Assembly (NCBI GenBank): GCA_023135745.1
Contig: JAGLSM010000119.1
Coordinates: 1-6,642 of the forward strand
Source of the DNA: Spirochaetota bacterium
GTDB lineage: Bacteria; Spirochaetota; JAGLSM01
DNA: 6,642 bases
Direction: 5' to 3'
Shown piece after piece: positions 1 through 5,226 of this stretch (its first letter is position 1; every line of letters begins with the position of its first letter). Under the pieces are notes generated by a model. The model did not search any database. It was given only the letters and a program-made list of their open reading frames with translations, and was not told the origin of the DNA. Made by a program: the position numbers and the translations under genes.

Positions 1-1
1 C

Positions 2-94
2 CATTTCTTTGGGACAGTAGTGACAGCTGGTATAACTTCATATCGTACTTTATTTCTAGGTTATGTAGCTGAGAGTTATTCATATGACACTTAA
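2..94 (+). CDS. Possible C-terminal end of a + strand gene cut by the window edge (unrecognised)
   Basis: A frame open from base 2 gives 30 codons and ends at TAA (92-94). The peptide, with pieces such as GTVVTAGITS and LFLGYVAES, has a plausible protein composition, but I do not recognise it. If real, it is the tail of a gene converging on the minus-strand cluster, and the inverted-repeat structure just after its stop would be a sensible place for transcription to end. The evidence is weak: thirty codons is short, and frame 1 of the same strand and a minus-strand frame (161 down to 1) are also open here. This could equally be non-coding or part of a dispersed repeat. Confidence 0.22.
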   Translation, partial: HFFGTVVTAGITSYRTLFLGYVAESYSYDT

Positions 95-178
95 CCCTTT
101 GCCTTCTCCTAACCAGAGGTTTTAACCTCTGGTTGGTAAGCCGTGACCAACTGCTAGTCATGAGAAGTTGTGGGTGAA
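91..178. repeat. Nested inverted-repeat structure in the left intergenic region, followed by a T6 run
   Basis: The core is a near-perfect palindrome at 111-134: the 11-base arm AACCAGAGGTT and its reverse complement are separated by 2 bases. Outside it, CTTCTC (103-108) pairs with GAGAAG (162-167), and TTAACCC (91-97) pairs with GGGTGAA (172-178) at six of seven positions. Alternative pairing of GTTGGT (132-137) with ACCAAC (146-151), or TGAC (144-147) with GTCA (157-160), could form a second internal arm. TTTTTT follows at 179-184, abutting the stop of the yjbQ-like gene. It lies where convergent transcripts would meet, so a large branched terminator, a dispersed palindromic repeat or a structured RNA are all possible. 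Pairing was done by eye, with no folding energy computed. Confidence 0.5.
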
Positions 179-182
179 TTTT

Positions 183-581
183 TTAAACTATTTTCATATT
201 GAGTTTTCTGCTTCTTGGACCGTCGAATTCACAGAAAAAAATACCCTGCCATGTTCCGAGAACCGGTTTTCCCTGTTCCACCAATATAGCAAGTGATGAT
301 CCAAAAACCGATGCTTTCATATGGGCAGCCGAATTTCCTTCCCCGTGCAGATAATGGTTATTCCATGGGAAGACTTTATCCATCTGTCTTATAATATCGC
401 TTACTACATCAGGATCTGCCTGTTCATTTATTGTTAAACCGGCTGTTGTGTGCGGATTAAACAGATGACAAATACCATCTTTAATACCGGATTCATCGAT
501 GCATGACCTTATTATTCCTGTAACATTTATGAATTCATCACGGCTTGATGTTTTAATGTTGATAGTCTTATTGTATTTCAT
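183..581 (-). CDS. yjbQ: YjbQ/UPF0047 family protein (secondary thiamine-phosphate synthase-like)
   Basis: This is a complete 132-residue member of the small single-domain YjbQ family (TIGR00149/UPF0047), at normal family length. Three family signatures are clear: NPHTTAGLTINEQADPDV (residues 42-59), HGEGNSAAHMKAS (79-91, with H79, E81 and H87) and LGTWQGIFFCEFDGPRSR (108-125). The conserved histidines and glutamate cluster in a probable active site. E. coli YjbQ shows weak thiamine-phosphate synthase activity and can partly replace ThiE, but the true physiological role is unsettled, so the name describes the family rather than a proven reaction. No signal peptide is visible, so it is cytoplasmic. 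The start lies 2 bp after the stop of the purine nucleoside phosphorylase gene, and a modest RBS (AGGGA, + strand 592-596) sits inside that gene's end. It is therefore probably translationally coupled and is the last gene of the cluster. Confidence 0.92.
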   Translation of the reverse strand: MKYNKTINIKTSSRDEFINVTGIIRSCIDESGIKDGICHLFNPHTTAGLTINEQADPDVVSDIIRQMDKVFPWNNHYLHGEGNSAAHMKASVFGSSLAILVEQGKPVLGTWQGIFFCEFDGPRSRKLNMKIV

Positions 582-583
582 TA

Positions 584-1384
584 TTACATTTTCCCTGCAA
601 TGCTTGAAATGAGTTTTGAGAGATCATTTTTAATTCTTGAATTGGTGTCGAGAACTTCATTGTGATTTAGTGTTTTCTCTGATATTCCGGTAGCATAGTT
701 TGTTAATGTTGATATGCCCAGTATTTCCCATTTAAGGTATCTTGAGATTATAACTTCAGGAACTGTTGACATCCCGACAGCATCTGCACCCATTTTTTTG
801 AGCATTCTGATTTCCGCAGCGGTTTCATAACTGGGGCCGTGCATTCCCGCGTATACGCCTGTAAAAGTTTTAAAGGCTGTCTCTTTTGATTGAGCTGCGG
901 CAAGATCAATCAGGGACGGAGTATATGCGTTTGACATGTCAATAAATCTGTCAGGGACTTTCAGCCCGATTAAAGGATTACTTCCCATAAAATTTATGTG
1001 ATCGTTTATGAACATGACAGTCCCGGGTGGTTTTTCTTTGCTTAGACTTCCTGCAGCGTTTGTTATTATAATTTTTTTGACTCCCAGTTCATTAAGCATA
1101 AAAAGGGGATCTGTTATTTCCCTCATTGTATAGCCTTCGTAATAATGAAACCTCCCGCTTAGTACAGCAGTGTTTTTTCCTGCCAGTTTACCGATAACCA
1201 GTTGATTATTGTGGCCCTTTACCGTTGAAGTTGGAAATATGGGTAGATCAGAATATGGAATCACAGTACTGTCGGTAAGAGTTTCCGCAAGATGAGACAG
1301 TCCTGATCCCAGGATTATGGCAAGTTCCGGAACTATATCTGTTTTACTATTTATTATTTTTAATGTGTCGTTAATTATTTTCAT
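584..1384 (-). CDS. punA: Purine nucleoside phosphorylase, trimeric (NP-I, PunA/human PNP) type
   Basis: It catalyses reversible phosphorolysis of purine (deoxy)nucleosides to free base and (deoxy)ribose-1-phosphate, as part of cytoplasmic purine salvage. The 266-residue length is normal for the trimeric class. Visible motifs are the phosphate-binding LGSGL (25-29), GH (57-58), GRFHYYEG (77-84), TNAAG (108-112), GPSYETAAE (183-191), GADAVGMSTVPE (199-210), LTN (227-229) and NHNEV (240-244). By alignment with human PNP, E187 and N229 match the pair that selects 6-oxopurines (inosine, guanosine), M205 contacts the base, and H241 matches the ribose-contacting histidine. The specificity is inferred. 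The ATG start has an AAAGGG RBS (+ strand 1395-1400) 10 bp away. It follows the rhomboid gene by 31 bp and precedes the yjbQ-like gene by 2 bp, so the three are likely one transcript. MTA phosphorylase is a related alternative, but the E/N pair argues for PNP. Confidence 0.95.
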   Translation of the reverse strand: MKIINDTLKIINSKTDIVPELAIILGSGLSHLAETLTDSTVIPYSDLPIFPTSTVKGHNNQLVIGKLAGKNTAVLSGRFHYYEGYTMREITDPLFMLNELGVKKIIITNAAGSLSKEKPPGTVMFINDHINFMGSNPLIGLKVPDRFIDMSNAYTPSLIDLAAAQSKETAFKTFTGVYAGMHGPSYETAAEIRMLKKMGADAVGMSTVPEVIISRYLKWEILGISTLTNYATGISEKTLNHNEVLDTNSRIKNDLSKLISSIAGKM

Positions 1385-1415
1385 TGATTTACTGCCCTTT
1401 AATAATTGTCAGGAA

Positions 1416-2165
1416 TTAACTCCACCATCCCTTATCGTCTTTGTTGAGGTTTATTACATTGTCGGTTTTTGTTTGGCTTTTTTCAGGGGTTTCTCTTTTT
1501 TGTTTTTTTATTAGGTCTCTGCCAAAAATCCTGTATTTTTTGTAGAATAGCTGGAGAAATACAAGTGCTGTTACAAGACCTCCAAAATGTGCTATATGCG
1601 CTATGGAGCTTGATTGGTCAAAAGAGCGGAATAATTCATATATACCATAGAAAAACACAACTTTCCATGCTTTTACAGGGAAAATTCCAAATACCAGGAG
1701 AATGGCATTGGGGCTGAAATAGGCAAAACCTGCGGCGATACCCATTACTGCTCCGGATGCTCCAATCATGGTTGCCGTTGAATTATATTGTACAAGCGCC
1801 TGCAGCAGGGCTGCTCCGATACCCGATAAGAAGTAAAGGAATAAAAATCTTGATTTTCCAATAGTTCTCTCAAGATGAGTTCCGAACATAAAAAGGATAA
1901 ACATATTAAAAAATATGTGAAGTATTCCTCCATGGAGAAACATATAGGTTATCAATTGCCAGAAATAGCCTTTCTCTAGTCCGAGCAGGGGTGTGAATCC
2001 GAAGACCCCCGTGAAATTTTTAATTCCAATCAATGGCCCTAGATTCAGAAGATTATGTATAATAAATACTGCAATATTTATCTTTATTAAACTTCTGACA
2101 ACTGAAGGGGGCTTTTTACCGCTTCTTCCCTGAGAAAATGGTGATTTAAACTGATAACGGTACAA
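1416..2165 (-). CDS. Rhomboid family intramembrane serine protease
   Basis: This 249-residue polytopic membrane protein would cleave transmembrane substrates within the lipid bilayer. The catalytic serine is S137 in GASGAVMG (135-142), and the partner histidine is most likely H193 in AHIAHFGG (189-196). The upstream HGGILHIFFNMF (78-89) gives the conserved His and Asn (H83, N87) that line the oxyanion region, as in GlpG. Hydrophobic segments fit a six-helix core: roughly 27-47, 70-96, 105-125, 130-150, 153-175 and 188-207. A basic 20-residue N-terminus precedes the core. After it comes a charged, probably cytosolic tail rich in K, E and D (208-249) ending in GWWS. The start is TTG, chosen because AAAAGGA lies 7 bp upstream. 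Physiological substrates cannot be predicted. It is the first gene of the minus-strand cluster and faces a divergent intergenic region that should hold its promoter. Confidence 0.94.
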   Translation of the reverse strand: MYRYQFKSPFSQGRSGKKPPSVVRSLIKINIAVFIIHNLLNLGPLIGIKNFTGVFGFTPLLGLEKGYFWQLITYMFLHGGILHIFFNMFILFMFGTHLERTIGKSRFLFLYFLSGIGAALLQALVQYNSTATMIGASGAVMGIAAGFAYFSPNAILLVFGIFPVKAWKVVFFYGIYELFRSFDQSSSIAHIAHFGGLVTALVFLQLFYKKYRIFGRDLIKKQKRETPEKSQTKTDNVINLNKDDKGWWS

Positions 2166-2172
2166 TGATTTA

Positions 2173-2179
2173 TCCTTTT
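2173..2179 (-). promoter_or_regulatory. Ribosome binding site supporting the TTG start of the rhomboid gene
   Basis: On the minus strand this reads AAAAGGA, with 7 bases (TAAATCA) before the TTG at 2165-2163. The spacing and match to the 16S anti-Shine-Dalgarno sequence justify the non-ATG start. No ATG lies in frame at a comparable distance. Confidence 0.7.
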
Positions 2180-2211
2180 CAAAGGCTATTTTTGTATATT
2201 TATGGGGTTGC

Positions 2212-2233
2212 TTTTATAGGCGTCCCTATAAAA
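2212..2233. repeat. Perfect 9-bp inverted repeat in the divergent intergenic region (candidate operator)
   Basis: TTTTATAGG (2212-2220) and CCTATAAAA (2225-2233) are exact reverse complements separated by CGTC. The repeat sits between the divergent rhomboid and CBM48 genes, 47 bp from the first start codon and 73 bp from the second. A dyad here could be a repressor or activator site for either or both genes, or a hairpin in a 5' leader. It does not match the CIRCE heat-shock operator. Neither strand has a T-run directly after it, so a terminator is unlikely. I see no convincing -35/-10 pair for either gene elsewhere in 2166-2306. Confidence 0.4.
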
Positions 2234-2306
2234 AATATAAGTGTATTTTTAATGATTATGTTATAAAATTTAAATAGATACACTTTCGGTAAAATGGAAA
2301 AATAAA

Positions 2307-2660
2307 ATGAAAATAATACTTCTGATTATATCGGCCCTGGTTTTGACTTTTTGCGCTTCAGAACGGGAAAAAGCCGATTCTTATAAAAAAGAACTTGTTG
2401 TTTTAAAGTACAAAGTGTCTGATCCGCAGCCCAAGGCTGTTTTTTTAGTAGGATCCTTCAATGACTGGGTACTCAAAGACCCGCGTTTCAAAATGAAATG
2501 GGATAGTTTTGAAAACCTTTTTTTTATTCGGATTAAACTGAAAAAGGGAAGGTATGAATACAAGTTCATAGTAGATGGTAATTATATATGTGATCCAAAG
2601 GCGAAGCTTAAAGTAAGTGATCCGCTTGGCGGCAAGAAGGGTGTATTCTGGGTCAGATAA
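2307..2660 (+). CDS. Small secreted, probably lipid-anchored, protein with a single CBM48/AMPK-beta-type glycogen-binding domain
   Basis: The protein has 117 residues. Residues 1-16 form a short signal sequence (KII, then a hydrophobic stretch) ending in LTFC, with C16 a likely lipidation cysteine. Phe at -1 is atypical for a lipobox, so lipidation is probable rather than certain. Residues 29-117 are one E-set/CBM48 fold with the family hallmarks FLVGSFNDW (46-54), GRYEYKFIVDG (81-91) and a following CDP (95-97). By alignment with AMPK beta, W54 matches one of the two glucan-stacking tryptophans, and Y93 sits where the second is found. There is no catalytic domain, so it would bind an alpha-glucan or serve as a structural or protein-binding module. 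Some E-set domains of this type bind no sugar. The ATG has GGA 8 bp upstream. It precedes clpC by 70 bp but is separated from it by a promoter-like sequence, so it may be transcribed alone or feed into clpC. Confidence 0.82.
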   Translation: MKIILLIISALVLTFCASEREKADSYKKELVVLKYKVSDPQPKAVFLVGSFNDWVLKDPRFKMKWDSFENLFFIRIKLKKGRYEYKFIVDGNYICDPKAKLKVSDPLGGKKGVFWVR

Positions 2661-2671
2661 TGTCAGGGTAA

Positions 2672-2700
2672 TTGCAATTTTTCAGGGCATTTAGTATATT
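2672..2700 (+). promoter_or_regulatory. Sigma70-type promoter for clpC
   Basis: TTGCAA (2672-2677, four of six matches to TTGACA) and TATATT (2695-2700, five of six matches to TATAAT) are separated by exactly 17 bp. Transcription would start near 2707, giving a leader of about 24 nt before the clpC start. The 10-bp palindrome AATTGCAATT (2670-2679) overlaps the -35 box and could be a regulator site. No CIRCE or CtsR-type operator is visible. Assigned by eye. Confidence 0.55.
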
Positions 2701-2719
2701 AAAAAATATGTCATAGCCT

Positions 2720-2725
2720 GAGGAG
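2720..2725 (+). promoter_or_regulatory. Strong ribosome binding site of clpC
   Basis: GAGGAG lies 5 bp before the ATG at 2731. It fixes the start, and the translated N-terminus matches the usual ClpC beginning ([10 protein letters not shown]). Confidence 0.8.
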
Positions 2726-2730
2726 TTCTA

Positions 2731-5226
2731 ATGTTTGAAGGACTAACACCTAGAGCACAGAAAGTCATCAATATACTTGCGCAAGAGGAGGCTAAAAGGC
2801 TTAATCATGATAAATTAACTCCTGAACACATCCTCCTTGGTCTTTTAAGACAGGGTGATGGAATTGCAATAGAAACATTGAAAAACCTCAATGTGGAACT
2901 TTCTGATCTGCGTAAGGAAATAGAAGGTTCTATCAAAAAAACCGGTGAAATAATGCTTCTTGGAGAGGTTCCTCCGTCCCCAAGAATTGAGAAAGTATTG
3001 AGATACAGCGCTGAGGAGTCAAAGAGCCTGGGGCATACATACATTGGAACCGAGCACATCCTTCTTGGTATTCTCCGCGAAGAGAATTCCAGAGCCGGTA
3101 TGATTCTGGAAAATAAAAATGTTAACCTCGAAAGAGCCAGACGACAGGTTCTTAAACTTCTTGGATTTGGCAGTCTTCCAAAGACAATGGGCAAAGAAGT
3201 TGTAAAAACGCCTACCCTCGATGAATTTGTTCGTGATTTAACCCTCCTGGCAAAGGAAAATAAGCTGGACCCGGTTGTCGGCAGACAAATAGAGATAGAA
3301 AGGGTTATCCAGATACTATCCAGGCGTAAAAAAAATAATCCGGTTCTAATCGGAGAACCCGGAGTAGGTAAAACTGCAATAGCTGAAGGGCTCGCGAGAA
3401 ATATTGTGAACGGGATTGTGCCTGAGCTTCTTGTCAATAAACGGGTGCTTACTCTTGATTTACCTTCACTTGTTGCGGGAACAAAATACAGGGGTGAATT
3501 TGAGGAACGTCTTAAGAATGTCATTCAGGAAGTTAAAAAAGCCAATAATATAATCCTCTTTATAGATGAACTTCATACCCTGATAGGGGCAGGAGGTGCT
3601 GAGGGCGCGATTGATGCTGCAAATATGCTCAAACCGGCTCTTTCAAGGGGAGAACTACAGTGTATAGGTGCCACTACACTCAATGAATTTAAAAAATATG
3701 TAGAAAAAGATGCTGCGCTTGAGAGAAGGTTTCAGCCTATTCTGGTTGAGGAGCCGAATGTAGATGAAACAATTGAAATACTTACTGGCCTTAAGGGGAA
3801 CTATGAGGCCCACCACAATGTAAAGTATTCTGACGACGCGCTTGTGGCTGCTGCCAACTATGCCCATAGATATATATCCGACAGATTTTTACCTGATAAG
3901 GCTATTGATCTTATTGATGAGGCCGGAGCAAAGGCAAGGCTCGCAAATTCCACAAGGCCCACTTCATTTTTTGAGCTGGAAAAAGAAATTGAACTTTTAA
4001 ATAGAAAAAAAGATGCGCTGGTAAAGGCTCAGAGTTATGAAAAAGCTGCCGAGGTAAGAGATACCGTTAAAGAAAAAAAAGAAGAACTTAAAAAGCTTAC
4101 CGAGAAGTGGAAGGAAGAGACGAATGAAGAAACTCCTCTGATAACTGCTGATGATATAACTAAAATTGTTTCAAGTGTTACAAAGATTCCTCTTAACAGA
4201 ATAGCTGAAAGTGAATCCAAAAAACTTCTCCGTATGGAAGACGAACTTCATAAACGGGTAATAGGTCAGGATGAAGCCATTGACGCGGTCAGCCGGGCAG
4301 TACGAAGATCAAGAACCGGACTGAAATCCCCAAAGAGACCAACAGGATCATTCATATTTCTCGGTCCCACAGGTGTTGGGAAATCCGAACTTGCCAAGAC
4401 ATTGGCCGAGTTTCTTTTTGGAGAAGAGGATGCATTGATACGCGTAGATATGAGTGAGTTTATGGAAAAACACTCTGTCAGCAGACTTGTAGGCGCCCCT
4501 CCGGGTTATGTAGGGTATGAGGAGGGAGGGGGGCTGACAGAAAAAATAAGACGAAGACCGTACAGCGTTGTTCTCCTTGATGAGATTGAAAAGGCCCATC
4601 CGGATGTCTTTAATATACTTCTACAGGTTATGGAAGAGGGGCAGTTGTCAGACAATCTCGGACATAACGTTGATTTTAAAAATACTGTTCTTATTATGAC
4701 ATCTAATGTCGGAGCCCGTGAAATAACCAAGAATGCTTCACTGGGTTTTTCATCCTTCACTGATGAGAGAAAGAGTTTTGATGATATGAAGGATAAGGCT
4801 CTTAGTGAACTAAAAAGAGTATTTAATCCTGAATTTCTCAACAGGGTTGACGAGATTGTTGTGTTTCATTCTCTTACCCATGAACATATTGAAAAAATAG
4901 TTGATGTCATGCTGGGTGAGTTAAAGGTGCGGCTTGAAGAAAAGTTTCTTGATCTTGAAGTAACTGATGAAGCCAAGGGTTATCTTATCAAGAAGGGTTT
5001 TGATAAAAAATACGGTGCCCGGCCGCTTAGAAGGACAATTCAAAGGGAGATTGAAGATACCCTGTCCCACAGGCTCCTGCAGGGGATTTATTCTAAAAGT
5101 GGTAAAATCACAATAAGTTGCAGTGAAGATTCCAAAGACCTGGTGTTTAAGTTTAAAGTGCATAGGAAAAAGAGCAGCAAACATGATGAAAAAGAATTTA
5201 TTGAAGAAAAAGAACCGACTGCATAG
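2731..5226 (+). CDS. clpC: ATP-dependent Clp protease ATP-binding subunit ClpC (AAA+ unfoldase)
   Basis: This 831-residue Hsp100 protein forms hexamers that unfold substrates and feed them to ClpP in the cytoplasm. Domains in order are two Clp_N repeats (about 1-75 and 80-145), NBD1 (about 165-405) and a short middle domain (about 410-460). The middle domain has a UVR-like segment, YEKAAEVRD (436-444). NBD2 (about 500-720) and the C-terminal D2 small domain (about 725-810) follow. NBD1 has Walker A GEPGVGKT (208-215), pore loop KYRG (252-255), Walker B LFIDE (276-280) and arginines R332/R333. NBD2 has Walker A GPTGVGKS (545-552), pore loop GYVG (592-595), Walker B LLDE (615-618) and sensor-2 GARPLRR (762-768). 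The LGF tripeptide (671-673) is the ClpP-docking loop, which ClpB lacks. The short UVR middle domain also separates it from ClpB. A charged tail (811-831) is encoded where the next gene overlaps. No clpP, ctsR, mcsA or mcsB is in view. Confidence 0.97.
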   Translation: MFEGLTPRAQKVINILAQEEAKRLNHDKLTPEHILLGLLRQGDGIAIETLKNLNVELSDLRKEIEGSIKKTGEIMLLGEVPPSPRIEKVLRYSAEESKSLGHTYIGTEHILLGILREENSRAGMILENKNVNLERARRQVLKLLGFGSLPKTMGKEVVKTPTLDEFVRDLTLLAKENKLDPVVGRQIEIERVIQILSRRKKNNPVLIGEPGVGKTAIAEGLARNIVNGIVPELLVNKRVLTLDLPSLVAGTKYRGEFEERLKNVIQEVKKANNIILFIDELHTLIGAGGAEGAIDAANMLKPALSRGELQCIGATTLNEFKKYVEKDAALERRFQPILVEEPNVDETIEILTGLKGNYEAHHNVKYSDDALVAAANYAHRYISDRFLPDKAIDLIDEAGAKARLANSTRPTSFFELEKEIELLNRKKDALVKAQSYEKAAEVRDTVKEKKEELKKLTEKWKEETNEETPLITADDITKIVSSVTKIPLNRIAESESKKLLRMEDELHKRVIGQDEAIDAVSRAVRRSRTGLKSPKRPTGSFIFLGPTGVGKSELAKTLAEFLFGEEDALIRVDMSEFMEKHSVSRLVGAPPGYVGYEEGGGLTEKIRRRPYSVVLLDEIEKAHPDVFNILLQVMEEGQLSDNLGHNVDFKNTVLIMTSNVGAREITKNASLGFSSFTDERKSFDDMKDKALSELKRVFNPEFLNRVDEIVVFHSLTHEHIEKIVDVMLGELKVRLEEKFLDLEVTDEAKGYLIKKGFDKKYGARPLRRTIQREIEDTLSHRLLQGIYSKSGKITISCSEDSKDLVFKFKVHRKKSSKHDEKEFIEEKEPTA

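Noticed and set aside
1..161. Minus-strand open frame from the ATG at 161 to the window edge
   Set aside because: It has no RBS at its start, runs through the palindrome, encodes an Arg-rich peptide I do not recognise, and competes with a + strand frame. Not supportable as a gene.
88..178. Possible integron attC site (ACTTAAC at 88-94 fits RYYYAAC, close to a stop codon and followed by inverted repeats)
   Set aside because: The required matching GTTRRRY box is missing at the other end (GTTGTGG is found instead), and the outer arms do not pair with the putative core site.
1317..1717. Plus-strand open frames antisense to the rhomboid and phosphorylase genes
   Set aside because: They are low-complexity Phe/Leu-rich shadows of genuine minus-strand genes, with no homology that I recognise.
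2212..2240. Inverted repeat in the divergent region as a rho-independent terminator
   Set aside because: The arms are AT-rich, no T-run follows on either strand, and both flanking genes start here rather than end.
2805..3524. 239-codon minus-strand open frame inside clpC
   Set aside because: It is antisense to a fully conserved ClpC coding region. Its Ser/Arg-rich composition is what the complement of a real coding frame gives.
2731..5226. ClpB or ClpA identity for the large AAA+ gene
   Set aside because: The short middle domain with a UVR-like motif and the LGF ClpP-docking tripeptide rule out ClpB. The Clp_N sequence and middle domain fit ClpC better than ClpA.
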